A stretch of 64,000 nucleotides of DNA from Moniliophthora roreri (lineage: Eukaryota > Basidiomycota > Agaricomycetes > Agaricales > Marasmiaceae): positions 186,001-250,000 of the forward strand of contig LATX02000199.1 of assembly GCA_001466705.2 (NCBI GenBank). Reading direction: 5' to 3'. A model generated the notes under the pieces. It was given only the letters and a program-made list of their open reading frames with translations. It had not been told where the DNA came from and made no database searches. Position numbers and translations under genes: made by a program. This document shows, piece by piece, positions 43,679 through 58,035 of the stretch (its first letter is position 1; the number at the start of each line of letters is the position of its first letter).

Positions 43679-46126
43679 TTACATCCTTTCCCTCCTAACA
43701 AACCTCAGGGGAACATCATTTACACCCAACGTCAAAACAATTTTTCCGTCCAAAACCCTTTCCTTCCACTGCTCCCTCGTTTCTCCGGCCTTCAGAAGCG
43801 GTTCGACTTTCCATTCCCTCAGGATCATGGTGAGGAAACAGACTGCCTCTGCCGTGGCAAATTTACGGCCAATGCAACCTCGCGGCCCTACAGAAAAAGT
43901 CGTTTGAGCACGGACGGACCTACTAGGGAAGCAGAGCACTCACCAAGACTGAACGCGGTAAACTGTTCCGAATCGTTATTCTGCATCTGGTGCCACCTCG
44001 AAGGAATGAACTTTTCCGGCTCGGGGAAGTATCGCGGGTTGTATTCTGTCACAGAAGATCATCAAAACATGCCTATTCAAAAAACAATTCATATGAATAC
44101 GTACGGATACCAACCATATCCACCGTTACCTGTAGATATCACAATCTTAGAAGTAGTATGAGGAAGGGAAAAGGAATGAACGAACATAAAGCCCTTTTGG
44201 CACCGGTTGCCGCTGCATGCCTTCCTGACCTCTTGGATTGGGTATCTCCATGATAGTGTCTTCCAGAGGCGAGCGAATCAGCACATGTCCGGCAGCTACG
44301 TTCATTTCAGTTGCTGTTCTTGGTAGCAGATTAACGCAATACTCACGGAACAATCTCAAGGCTTCGTAGAAAGCCCCGAGTACTTTATTCAAGTTGTTGT
44401 AATCATCAAACGCCTGTTCGATACCAGGTCAGCAGGTATCGACAGTAAGGGAAGAGGAACGTACGGGATCACGATCCCACCCAACGACATCCATGATTTG
44501 CTGGAAGACTTCATCTTGCGCTTCAGTGTAATACGCGAGGAACCCGAGCGTTGCAGCCAATGTATGTGCTGATGTTTCTGAAACCATGAATATATCAGCA
44601 CCCAACTACGCAGGAAGAGTGCGCTTCTGTTACCATGACCAGCAAACAACATAACAAAGACGTTGCCAATCTACACCCCGATGAGTATGAATGAAAACAG
44701 ATAGTCACGAAAGCGACATACCAGTTCCTCATCATTCAACTTATTCTTCACGCCACCATCCTCCGACTCATTCGCTTGTACGAGCATACTGAACGCATCC
44801 CTCTTGTACTCTTCTTTCATCTGTGAGCGAACTTCCTCCTTCCTCAACTTGACCTGATCCTGCATGAACCTGGTCAACTGGTTATAAGCTTTCCTTGAAC
44901 GTTTCATCCTGGAAGCAAAACTCTCTCATTAACATTTATCAACACCTCATAGGTTCACGCTTACTCTCCAAAAGGCAATCGCAACACCCATTCCGGTGCA
45001 AAGGCCAACAACATATTCGCATCCAAGACAGTACGAATGGCCTCCTGAACTGTCATTTCCCCTTGTTCTGTTTCTGGTGGTGCGCCCCTGGTCACTGATC
45101 AATCCGGTACCATGAGTGGAGATAAGAAGGGAGAACTCACCAGCTAAAATCAAACCCGAACCCGCAGATTCCCAGAACCAGTAACGCGAACTACACGTTT
45201 TGATTAGCGAGACAAAAAAAAAAAAAAAAACGCGAGGCAACGCGAACCTTGAACGTAATTTCCTGGATAACAGGAGCATCCACGCTCTTCCCAGTCCATC
45301 CAGGTTCGGTTTGAAGCATGTCACGATAAGTTTTGATGGTCTGTTCCCATACTAGATGGTACCTTTGTTATCCCAGGCAGGTCAACGCGTGAAATGAAAG
45401 GTAAGGAAGATGGAACCAACAGCTTTGAATTGAATGCAGGTCCCATAACTCGACGGTGTCGTCTCCATACATCTTCGTTTGCTGCTGCAAGGTTTATGCC
45501 AAAGAGCCTTGTGGTGATGAACTTTATGAGCTGTGTGTGCGAATTATGAAATGGAGAGTGTTCAGACGCACAATAAGGTTTTACTCGCGGTCTCTGGTTT
45601 GATAAAGCACGATTTCGGTCCGGTCGAGGCTACCTGTCGCAAGACATCCAAATTTGAAGTGAAGATCTGGGGTTTTCCAGAGAGCCAGGGTACTATGGAT
45701 ATGGTTTCATTGTCCTTGTATACTGCATTACAAGTTAGATTCACGACCCAAGAAGGATCCGGAGATTTGATATGAAGCACGCACATGAAAACCGCCTTGC
45801 CCAATGAACATCTGCGCCAGTATTCCATGAGTTGGTTGGAATGAGAGCTCCTGGGAGATTGAATGGCTGAAATGGAGGTCGTGGACCAGGAAGATTGTTC
45901 ACGGCCTTTTACGAGAAAAGCGTATACAGAATAATGAGACGTCAGGCTCAAACAAGCTCGAGTTCAAGCATACCTGAAGCCCCCTGACGTAATTAACTAT
46001 CCTGCTGATGACAAAAATTCCTACAACAGCAGTGAAAGCCTTCCATGGCTCAATATTCGAGAGGGCATCCGTGGCCATGTTGGTAGTCGTGGTTAGAAGA
46101 ATGTCATTCTGAGCTCTGTACAACAT
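43679..46126 (-). CDS. Cytochrome P450 monooxygenase
   Basis: This is a heme-thiolate monooxygenase of the basidiomycete type, ER-anchored, substrate unknown. After the N-terminal membrane segment (FTAVVGIFVISRIVNYV) comes the Pro-rich hinge VNNLPGPRPPFQPF. Further on are FAGHETSAHTLAATLGF (I-helix oxygen-binding motif), FYEALRLF (ExxR as EALR), PLEDTIMEIPNP, and the heme loop FSVGPRGCIGRKFATAEA with the ligand Cys. The C-terminus is LTLGVNDVPLRFVRRERM. More than ten short introns are present, one containing an A17 tract. All motifs are intact, unlike in the P450 at 7.7 kb, and the two belong to different subfamilies. MATDALSNIEPW at 46078 is an alternative, perhaps better, start. Confidence 0.85.
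45214..45230. repeat. A17 homopolymer in P450 intron
   Basis: Seventeen adenines lie on the plus strand within an intron of the P450 gene. The length is likely variable or error-prone. Confidence 0.8.
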
Positions 46127-46938
46127 CGACCTGATCGTAATCTCGACGACACAACGGCGGCCGGATATAGCACAGCCTTCAGTATCCTTCGGTCATCTCG
46201 GTGTTCCTTCTTAATTTCCTTTTTTTTTTTCTTTTCGTTTCTATTTTACACGGTGAACGAGCGGAAGAAGGCCAGAACGCTACAAGGTATATAAGAAAGG
46301 TGCAGAAATGAATGAAGATGAAGGTAATTATACAAAGAAAGGCTATATATGATAGGAGCACATTATATACACGTGCGAAGGGGAAGGAGGATGTTCAAGA
46401 TGTTCAGCGAGACGCATAGCCAGATGCACACCTGCAGTCGCGACATTCAATACCAGGGCCGGGTGGACATGGATGAATGTATCAATGAGGGGGGAAGCGT
46501 GTGTCCATAGAAAGATATCACGACCGAAAGAGATCCGAGCAATCAACCAAGAGCCGAAATAAAGGGAGTGCATCACTGTGCACGAGAGATTTAGGGGAGA
46601 GTGTTGAAAGGAGAGCGGAGGCTATCCTTGCGGACGTCACGACACCGTCGGTTGATATTTGTGGCGAAGAAAGGGGAAGTTGATGAGCTGGCCGCCTGGA
46701 TGGGGAAGAGTTTGTTGGACTATCGGGATGCGTATGCGTTGGCATTGATGCTCGCGATAAATTGCCTTGCTTCATGGCACAGAAATAAATATGCAATGGT
46801 ACTTTCATTTGCTATGACATGGCAATTTACCATCAGATGAGAAAGGGAAAGAGGGAAAATCTTTCGTCAGTATCATGTCACACATTGTTGCGAAAGATTA
46901 AACTCACATTCCGTCCGTCTTGATAATCTATAATACAG
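46127..46938. other. Spacer between MAPK 3' end and P450 start
   Basis: Two overlapping minus-strand frames (46343-46576 and 46518-46808) are open. One contains VHPALVLNVATAGVHLAMRL. I could not identify or splice them convincingly, so a small unrecognised gene is possible. Confidence 0.35.
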
Positions 46939-48515
<1,577 letters not shown>

Positions 48516-51500
48516 CGTGGAGGACGACGAGGAGAAGGTAGAAGAACCAGAGAAAAAAAAAAAGGTGGGGGAAGGGTCAATAAAAGCGTGACGACTTGTA
48601 GCAGCGCCCGGCTACTTATGGAATCGAACAAGAGCTTGATTTGGAAGTGCTCCCCCCTGATGGAAATCTCGCATTACGAGCTGACCCCCGTGTGTGTGAA
48701 TATTTCTCTTCCCCATGGCAATCGATAGTTTTCCTGTTGACAACCCATACTAATGCTGCCTGAGCTCTCCAAGGAGCATTCTACCATCCACTCCATCATC
48801 TGTGATTTGATCTGCACACTGCAAAATGCCTAGCCGAAAGGGTTTTGCTGTCCTTTCCTTCTGGACGTGAAACAGAAACACATCATTCTCTGTATACCTG
48901 ATGCGGGCTGTGTCTACTACTGATACGTTGTGGTTCAACTGCTGGCACTCTTTGGCACTCCAATGCTCTGGTTTTCGAAAGATGCTCCGCTTGACATCGA
49001 CACACTAGGACACCACAACGTACTTCAGCTGTTATGCCGACCGTCGGTTTGGACCAACGTTGGTCAACCTTAAATGGACCTGGTACTTTGCTAACGTCTC
49101 CCAAGTCGTTCTGTCAGATCAATGGATCCCACTATCCTCGCGCGATCATAACAAGATCGCGGTATAACGCGATTGCATCGTACGATGTGCTCCCTTCTGA
49201 GTTCCGTCCTCACTGTACTAATGATGAACGGAACACCCTGTGAGATGAAACTATCAACAGCGTGCAGTAGCTGCTATCAACTATCAGTTTGGGGTTCATT
49301 AAACATGTCTCTCGAGTCTACAGGCGCCTTTTTCCAAGGACCGGATTCCGATGTTCTTGGGGAAACTTCGATACTTAATTATACGCGCCAGGTTTCAGGA
49401 ACAAGGTGTGTCTCATCACCGGTTGAAAATCACAAGTTATAGACATTACCTTACTATAAAATCTCTAGGTCCAGGACAGTTGTCTTGTCGTGACTTCCGT
49501 GCCTCAATATCAAACTTCCATATTGTTCCTTCGTGCTGTCTCAAACACAAAAGAGCCGCCTTGTTCTCAGGAAATAGTGTTCAGATTATATCCTCAAGGT
49601 ATCGCCGATTACGTCGACGATCTGCAAATGATCAGCTGTAAACCCGATGAATCATGGACCCTAGGCCTGTGTATTTACATACTTACTGAACATGAGTAAG
49701 TACATCATGGATTCATGATGTCCACCTCTGAATATCCCGCAGCCAGGTGACAGTTGTGCGATTTTCCTGATTACTCAGACATTCACCCACCTTCCCTCTC
49801 CAACAGCGTACAAATACCATGGCAACCGAAACAATTACCAAAGGAACAACCGAATGCATCACAACTCAACTACACTTATCTTTCTCGAACGATATGGTGG
49901 GAACTTCTGATTTCATGCCGAGGAAGTCAAAACAATTCAAAAACATTAGAACCGCTAGCTTGGGTGGAACGACCACATGAATCAGGTAATTCCAGCAACT
50001 GTTCAAATTTTACACCTCGTGCGTGGAGGCTGAAACCATTTTGAAGGTGATGCAGAGGCATAGCATGTCGGAAGTTAGAAATGATTGGCATTGGCATTGG
50101 CACTGACCAGTCATACAAGAAAGGGATGACTGAATGAGCGTTCAGCGCTTCACCATTTAGAGACACAACACCGTGATTTCCGGGCATTCAAACATTGGAC
50201 CAAGGTGCGTTCGTCAGACTCAGTCAACATATCTTCATCGCCGAGGCTGGGCCTCTCCTGGCCTGTCGTTAAAAATTGCGGGTCAGCCTTTCTCGCTTGA
50301 CACTCGAACTTGTTTCCAATGCGAGTACAATCTGACTGCGTCGATTTCATAAATAGCTCTACAAATTAACTCCGGGATCCATCTGGATGCGACTAGTATG
50401 TCCGTTTATAACGCCGTGGAAACGATATTCACTAATAATCTGTTTGTTGACCCTTCAGAAGCCGTATAGTATACAAACTTACTCGCTGTCAGTCTGTGGC
50501 TCGGATTTGTACGGCACGCCTTCTGTGTTGGATTCAAATAATAACCCATTCATTCGTGGTAAGTACTCTGGTGCACACAACCCTGAATTCCGTGGACCTA
50601 CAATATCTATCAGGCGGCCTCCTACTGACCAGGAATCTTGATTTCAAGAGAGTACGGCCTTGGGCCCAGCCCTGACTTCCCGAACTGCCAAGTCGCATTG
50701 AACATTGCTTTGCCCAACGTCGTGTCATGATGTGAACGGCATGTCCAAGACTCCGGACTTGGGGCACAGCTGGTGTGTTGGGCAAGCGGCGTATGTTTCA
50801 ACGCCATCAGCGCTCCAGAGTATTTGACGCAGGGTGCTTGCTTACGATGACAATCATGATTGACAACGCTCGGCGACTTGGATGAAGACCAGGGTACATT
50901 GCATACGTTGCAGATATAACTGTCATGCGGCGGAGACTGGTTGAACCTTGGACTCGCTTAGGGGCCTGTGCACCTCAGGGCATGTTCGAAACCTTTGGAC
51001 GCCTCCTGGTACGTACGTAGTAGATCCGGTTTTCAATTGGGTACTTCCGATGGCTCAGGATCTATTGGAATGGTAAGGAGAGAATCTCCAGTTCTCTCCA
51101 TTCTAAAGAACATAGATGCTCGTCTACCTCCTGAATAGTCATGGTGATTCTACCCTCTAGGCGGCACTCAGGTGCCTAAGCATCTTAACCCCAAAGCTCA
51201 ACCTTCGTGTCCCATTAATCTCCTAGCAACTCTTGTCGAACGAAGCTCTACGTGGCGAGCAACAAGATTCCCTTCCGCCTTCGACATTGTACATCCATAG
51301 GCGTGGTCTTGGCCTCGCACGTTCACCTCGAACCACGTCTTGTCTTCTACCGCCGAGGTTCTAGCAGCTTGTCACAGTCCAGCGCGGCGTCTCTACGGGT
51401 TCTTCAAAATTTCAGTGTCAGTGACAAAGAATAAGCGGTTGTCTGGCACGATTCCGGAGGATACGAGCCCGAGGTAGTAGTATAGGTGAGGGGGATATTA

Positions 51501-51845
51501 CTACGCTAATTTTTTGCTCCATCTGATGTTTTCGAAAAGACAGGATTCGTACTGGCCAAAGTACGACTAGTTTGTCGAGTCCAAATGTTTCTGAACATAC
51601 ATACTCGCACCAAAGACAAGGAAGAGCTGCTCCAAGGTCTTCTCAGTACTCTATGGACGACGCCCTAAAACCGCAGATTTTTCCCGCCACTTTGGATATC
51701 CTAAGCTCCAGGAATCAAGTGTTGGTTCGGTATCATGCTGAGCACGGAGGACTATATTCGGGATGAAGTAATCCACATCAAAGACAATTTAATGTTTAGC
51801 ATATGCATATGGGTACAACACAGGATGAACAGTACGTTTAATCAA
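48516..51845. other. Long gene-poor stretch
   Basis: This 3.3 kb holds many short frames on both strands but no motif I recognise. Open pieces such as 49351-49641 (+) and 49927-50187 (-), and a protein-like end (VVDPVFNWVLPMAQDLLEW, about 51010-51070, +), could be remnants of decayed genes. None can be joined. Confidence 0.4.
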
Positions 51846-53135
51846 TCAAGCCTTGTCAACAACAAGCACCCCCCGATAACGCATTGTCCCATCCTGTAAC
51901 TTCTTGATGGCCGTTTCAGCACCTTCCACGCTCATAGGGAACGTTTCAGTATAAGGGGCAATCTTGTTACGTGCTGCAAAGTCAAGGAGCTTGTTCCTAT
52001 ATGCCTGGTTAGTCATGCGAACGAATCAAGACGTGATTTGCCACGTACATGGTATATCTCGAAGCAATCTTCGTCCCAATAATACTAATACCTCTAAACG
52101 TCATCTCGGGATGTGAAGTGACCAAATCCCCCGACGCGTACGTCGTCAAGAGGATGTTGGCATGTTCGTCAAGAAGAGGGTAATACATTCCGAGATTCGT
52201 GGAACCAGAGTTGGCGAGCAACAAATGTTTGACGGGTTTCTTCATACCCAGGTCAGCGAGGTTGGCTACACCTTTGGTGGCGTAGAATTCTGAAGCACCA
52301 AGGGCGAGTGCTTCTTTTCGTTTGGATTCGGAGGAGGAAAAGACGACGACATCGCATCCCATCTTTGCGGCGAATTGGATTGCGAGGTGGCCTAAGCCAC
52401 CGATTCCGACCTAGGATATGCACGTTCAGCTCGAGTTACAAAGGGCAGCGGGAAAGTTCCTTACGATGCCTATACGGTCAATGGGCTTGACGTGGTCGAT
52501 GATGGGGGTAAAGACTGTCGCTCCAGCACCTGCAGTACATGTCAGTCGGGTGCAAAAAAACAACGACGACCAGCCAGACACTCACACATAAGCGGAGCAG
52601 CGTGCTCAGAACTGAGACCATCGGGAATCACAAACAGCCATTCTTCCTTGCGGATCGACAGATTACTGAAAGAGCCTTGGTCGAGATCGTTGAACGAAAA
52701 CATCTTTGTGTGCTTGCAGTATTGGTCTTCGCTTGGTCCCGAAAGACAGTGATCGCAGTACCTAGTGTCCTTGGAGTGAGACCCATACCGAACATTGCGA
52801 AAGCCTTGATAAATACCCGCAAGAACTATGGTTAAACCCCCAGCCGACTCTGTCGCCGACCTTGATGCGTTTGCATGCAGAACCAACTTCTTGTACGACA
52901 CCAATGCCTGCAAAGAGGAGGCGGTCAGCCATGGCGACGACGCCAAAGTGTAAACAAAAATACCTTCGTGGCCGAGAACCATATCGTTGTGAAGGAAATG
53001 CAGCTCTGAACCACATACACCACTGTGGGTGACCTTGATGACAACTTCGTCGGCCGCGAGAGAATCACGGGTGAAGGAAGATTGAACTATTTTCCCAGAA
53101 GGAGAGCCACGGAAAGTGATGCCTTGGTAGACCAT
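51846..53135 (-). CDS. Zinc-containing NADP-type alcohol dehydrogenase
   Basis: This is a medium-chain dehydrogenase/reductase of the cinnamyl-alcohol or ADH class, cytosolic, oxidising alcohols or reducing aldehydes. The start is [14 protein letters not shown]. Catalytic zinc ligands are visible in [10 protein letters not shown] (Cys) and DMVLGHEG (His, Glu). The structural-zinc loop is read across a splice as [19 protein letters not shown]. The Rossmann motif is [20 protein letters not shown], and the C-terminus is [32 protein letters not shown] and [14 protein letters not shown] follow the expected order. Six or so introns keep frame. Length is normal for the family (about 350 residues). 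Confidence 0.85.
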
Positions 53136-53186
53136 TTTGGTTGAGGATGGGACAATTTGAAGAAGCAGAACGAGAGTGGAGAGGGC

Positions 53187-53194
53187 TTTTATAG
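53187..53194 (-). promoter_or_regulatory. TATA box of alcohol dehydrogenase gene
   Basis: TATAAAAG on the minus strand lies about 52 nt before the start codon. Confidence 0.55.
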
Positions 53195-56100
53195 TCACTA
53201 CTCCGACGCCGAGTTCGCTCGGTGAAGAGTTGAGCCGCAAGTGACTCAAGCTAAGGAGCGGTTGGCTTCCGAGTGAGTGTAACAAGGGTTAGCTCATTCA
53301 AAATCGATAGCCAAGAGAGTCGACCTGAAATCGCATGACTTGCAATCGTCGATGGATGTGACTCTGAGGCCTGGATGTAGAAATTGTCGAAAAGAACACC
53401 AAAACAAAGATGTGAACGGTTGTCTGAATGACATCGATTAGAATCAGTGCTGAACCAATGGCAACTGAAGAGGTTGTCGGAATACAACGGAAACGAAGAT
53501 GTTAGGGATGAGATCCCATCGACTAACCTCTATTAGATGTGTTCTTTGGGAGTCCTGAGTTTCCATCATATATACCGTGGTAATCGGTATTTCCATACTG
53601 AAACAACAGCGCACTTGACGATACCAAAGACATTTCCGGATACTGACTCCTCCGTCGCGTCTGGAGGCATTCAATACGCCGGGACCACTCCTGGGGCGTG
53701 GTGGGCACCTTTTCTACATAGAAAATGACACCCAAAAGAGCATGAGTAGTACTACGGGCTCATAATTAGCGGGTAGTATCGTTAGATGGTAGTCATCACT
53801 TACTACTTAGCGCTTACGACGTGCAACCATCAGGGAAGGATGAAAGCTGCACGTTCCGACTGAGATAATCATCTAGGGCGCTCCACTAGCTGACTTGTAG
53901 GCTTAGAAATCTGTTGAGTCCCGGGTTGCGAGTCCGAGTTTGCGAGGTTTCGTCTTGTTCTGCCAATCTTTTCCTGGGTGGGAAAGTTGCGGTCCAATAG
54001 ATGTCGATAGATTGTTTTGTTCGGTTCGTTCCAGGCGCTCTCATCGTCGGTTAGCCCCAGAAAGTTACAACGCCAGAGAACGGGCTCGTACTTGCTATCG
54101 GACCCTGATGGCCCACTGCGGCAAGTCATAGTTTCAAAGTATGTCAGGAAATTTCCTTGGCGAGAAAAAAAAGCCAACAAGCTGTTGGCCACCCTTCTAG
54201 ACGATGCAAGAGATTGCATTATGCGATAGCTTTCCTAGCGCTCATGTCTCCCCTGGTTCCGCCCGCTTTGGTTCATCACCCGATTTCGGCCTAGTTGCAG
54301 CGAGATATATCAAGCAAAGTACACGAGATCAAATACAACGTACGGGCTCCAAAGCGTACTCTTGTTTGTCTGGCCATATAATTGCGATTCGGGCGTTGGC
54401 TATCGTGGGGTCCAAAGAAACAAGTCACATCCAAAGTGACAGTTAGTCACCACTTTGTGACCACACGCTTCACTCACGCTTCCACGCTTCCCTCGAGAGG
54501 ACTCTTGGTCGATGGAATGCGCCGTCAGAGAAACTGGAAGGAGTTTGCATTATAGGATGGATGGATAAGCTCGTACATAAAGGTGCGTTCACCACTGCGA
54601 TAGCCAGATCACTTTTCTCATAATTTTGCTTTGTCCAGTCCATGTACCTAATTACCACACAAGAGTGTTCAAATGTATCCTTAGTGACCAATGGAGTTCA
54701 AATTATCCTTCATGATCAACAACGGCTCGATGAGCGGTAGCGACACGAAAAGACAGAGGGAAATTTCAAAGAAATGCGTCGTATTTACTCATAATTAATT
54801 TCTTTACAGTTCTACGACACTTGCAGATGCTCTGGGCACAAGGAATTGGGCTTGAGGTCATCCTGGGAGACTATCTTCCTGCTTGAATCTGTGCTGTACC
54901 GGATCATAGCTCCAATTCGATTGGCTCATATCCAGGTTCCTACCTTACCGTAGCAAAGCCCTGATGGTTAAGGGAATGAAGGAGCTGTGAAAAGAATTTG
55001 GCTACAAGCACATTATCACGGTTGTCTCCGGAAGTTGAAAGTGTGGTGGGTATTGAATTCCAGCTGTTCCAATAGCGCTAGACAGTCTAAATTTTTGGTA
55101 GGCGACCAAGTATGAATAAAGCACCCCAATGCCTCGTGTTCCCAATCTTCTGACTTCAATGTATTGCGTTTTTGCCGGTGCTAATCGAGTTGGATTATGG
55201 ACTGTGGACAGTATTCCTGACGCGATGAGGGCCCGGCAATAATGAGCGACGGCTCGTTGCGGTATGTATGAAATCCAGTCGCGTTAGTTGCTCTGCCGAG
55301 GACCTATCAGGGTATGCAAGATATTGAATAGGTATGTTGACCGCATACTTTGGATTCGATGGGGGAAGTGGAGAAATCATTGGTTACTCATGCGCACAGC
55401 GTGTTCACCCAATTTCGAATTTATGAAGACGAGTAGGAAGAGTATTGCAAGTCTTGTGGTGACCGGGTGCATGGCTCCAATTCACTGACGCACGATAGGC
55501 TTATAGGACGGACCCGACCTTCATCTCCACTATCGCCGTGAGGAGCCCGAGCACTCGAATGCTCATTGGGTGACACATCTCCTCGAGCTGGAGTTGACGT
55601 CGAGGACCTGACTCTGTCGCAGAAGCATACTATGAAAAACCGGAACACATTGGAACAAGTTCTACCCCTGGCAATATCCATAAAGACCTCCAAACAGGCG
55701 GTACGTACCCCTTAGTACTTTGAGGTTAGGTTAACGAAACCACCTATTCTCGACGTGACGATCAAGTCGAGAATCTGTAATTTGTATAGTAATACCCTGG
55801 GTTTTCTGTAAGGAATCTCGTAGCGGATAGTATGGGTATGCACTCAATAGTACTCTTTTTCGTATGGTTCGCGCTGATAATCTCGTTTAGCTCCATCTGT
55901 TGCTGGAATACTTGGGGGGGCATGGATCAGTCTACTGGCTCCAATATGTACAGGTGGAACACACCGTGATGTTTAACGTGGAGTGCCAGCGCTTGGCGAT
56001 GCGGATGCAGATTAGAGTACAGTACTTGTTGTAGGTGTAACTATACATCAGCCACTAGGTGGAGGTTTGTTCGTATTCCGTATATTCGAGGTTTTACCCC

Positions 56101-56729
56101 CGTCAGAAGTAGATGAAGCTAGAATGACGCAGACGAGGGGCCGAGGTCGCGTTGGGGCCCAAAATTAAGTCATCGGCGAGAACGAACATGTCAGCAGCGA
56201 AAGCGAACCAAGTGGCTCAAAGGTGGCCGTAGCCTCAAACAGCCCCTTCTCCTGATCTAGACCCGGAGATCTCGACAGCGCGGCTAATGTAATCGATACC
56301 GGCCACAAAAGAGAACGTGTCTACAAGTTTTTCTGTTGCTCTTGAACTAATAGCCTGAGCAATGTCAGTCATTCGTAGCGGCTAGTAAGGATCTGAGCGA
56401 CGTTTACCTATAGCTATTCTTCTGCCAGTGGTTAGCTGGATGAAAAGCAGCAAGCTTCCACACTGGCACCACATAGTCCTCTAGCCCGCTTGCACATGAT
56501 CTTCTTGACGAACGAGTCGTTGCTCAATAATGCCTGGGTAAACAAACCCCGAAAGTAAGATCACGTCTAGGCCCATCTGCCAAGTAGGCAGCGTTATACA
56601 CTTGGATTTGATATTCAGGTGAAGACGGCATCGCTGACAAGAGGCGAGGATACAAGGCTAATAAACCTCACATCTCTTCTCGTAAACACCCCCCCCCNCC
56701 CCCCCCCCTTTCCCTTTTCCAAATCATCA
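53195..56729. other. Long gene-poor stretch
   Basis: About 3.5 kb contains no gene I can support. The minus-strand frame 53869-54219 (116 codons) and 55421-55693 (with a hydrophobic VFRFFIVCFC run) are open but unassigned. Confidence 0.4.
56689..56708. repeat. Poly-C tract with one undetermined base
   Basis: A run of about 20 cytosines contains an N at 56698. It lies just downstream of the DUF6593 stop codon. Its true length is unknown. Confidence 0.9.
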
Positions 56730-57389
56730 TCAAGATCGCCTAGCCTTCTCGATAAAAAGAAACGTAGCAAGTATCAAATCGACCATATGTTCTCCAGCAG
56801 GATAAATCTCCAAAGCGCCTTTTCGCTTTTCTGAGGTTATTCCCAAGTTGCCTCGATGATATTTGGCAACATGAGTCACTGTATCTTTTCCGTCGTATTG
56901 AATCAACTAGAACATGTTAACCAGATATGCAGAGAGAAATGGAAAGGAGGACAAGGGCGGACTTGGGAGGTATGCGAGCCAAGGATCCATTTGTACTCCT
57001 TGCCATCAGGGGCTGTGAAGATGCGGTTGCTGATTTACACATGCAAGTTTTAGTAACGTCGAAAATAAAAATAAAAAGTCGAGGGTCTACACTCACCGAG
57101 TAAAGAACTTGGGCTCCTTTCGTAAAAATTGCCTTGTCTCCATCAATTGATCCAATAGATGTATTGATGTTGATTGTACACCCCAATCGATGCGGGCTAG
57201 ATGAGCAAACCGTTCCTGGGAGTCATTCGGGTCCGAGTTTCTTCGGGGTATATCGATGTCTTGTGGGAGCACTTTACTGATAGTCGTCGAGCGATGGACA
57301 AGTGAAGATGTTTTGACTTTGTATATGACTCGACCGGCGTCGTCGGCGTAGGTAGCGTTGAGGAAGTGTCCGGTGACGTGGAGTTTCAT
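56730..57389 (-). CDS. DUF6593 domain protein
   Basis: This is a small protein of a family widespread in Agaricomycetes with no known function. Exon 1 is MKLHVTGHFLNATYADDAGR, VIYKVKTSSLVHRSTTISKV and RFAHLARIDWGVQS, to FLRKEPKFFTR. Exon 2 gives NRIFTAPDGKEYKWILGSHT. Exon 3 gives LIQYDGKDTVTHVAKYHRGN, LGITSEKRKGALEIYPAGEH and MVDLILATFLFIEKARRS. The order (T-x-Y, TTISKV, F..L..I.W, FTAPDGKEYKW, V..YH.......A.LEI.P.G..M.D.I..TF.F.E..RR) is the complete DUF6593 pattern. Both introns are GT-AG. It is intact and divergent from SEC62. Confidence 0.8.
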
Positions 57390-57450
57390 AGAGTTATCGA
57401 TGGGGAGGTTAAGAGTGAGGTTGTGAGTATGAGATGTGATTCTGATCCCT

Positions 57451-57458
57451 TTTATATA
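57451..57458 (-). promoter_or_regulatory. TATA box of DUF6593 gene
   Basis: TATATAAA on the minus strand lies about 65 nt before the start codon. Confidence 0.5.
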
Positions 57459-57459
57459 A

Positions 57460-58035
57460 GCTGATATAGCTGTTTATCTCTTTGCACAGCTGTCCGTGAG
57501 AATGCGAATGCCAACCGGTACGCCCAAAGCTGTCAAACATAGCTCAACAGCAAATACATAGGCCTAAAGACGGCAGGGTACGCAAGTTGACCACATGGCG
57601 GATGTTCTATTCTTGCCAATGGCTCAAAGGCGATCGTAGCTGTGCAATGAACGTTTGTCAACCAAAAGATACTCGAGAGGGTAATAAGCATTCTCCACAA
57701 GAGAGTCGCGTAGCACCCATGACTTGAGGTCAACAGGATCCACCTCCCCCAATCCCGACCATTTCAGCATAACGAAGGATGCCAATATTCGAGTAGACAT
57801 GGAAAGACTCGGAGTACTGGCAAGTCCTGGTCAATAAAGTCCAAGAGTCGCGAGGCTTCCGAGCAGTGGCCACGTCCTGTTAGCGCCCATACTCGACCAA
57901 TCAAAACGTTTGTTTACACATGCAAACATTGCACGTCCGAGGCGACGTGTCATCCAGCTCCGCCAACTCAGCGTGCCACATCCACCTCATTCATTCTCTC
58001 CTCTTTGATACCCACTCCTTCACACTCGGCCCACC
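57460..58035. other. Divergent promoter region, DUF6593 / SEC62
   Basis: No gene was seen. It should contain the SEC62 promoter. A CACCTCATTCATTCTCTCCTC pyrimidine-rich leader precedes the SEC62 start. Confidence 0.45.

Noticed and set aside
50950..51075. Protein-like end VVDPVFNWVLPMAQDLLEW on the plus strand
   Set aside because: No upstream exon could be joined, stops surround it and no family was recognised, so it is left unannotated as a gene.
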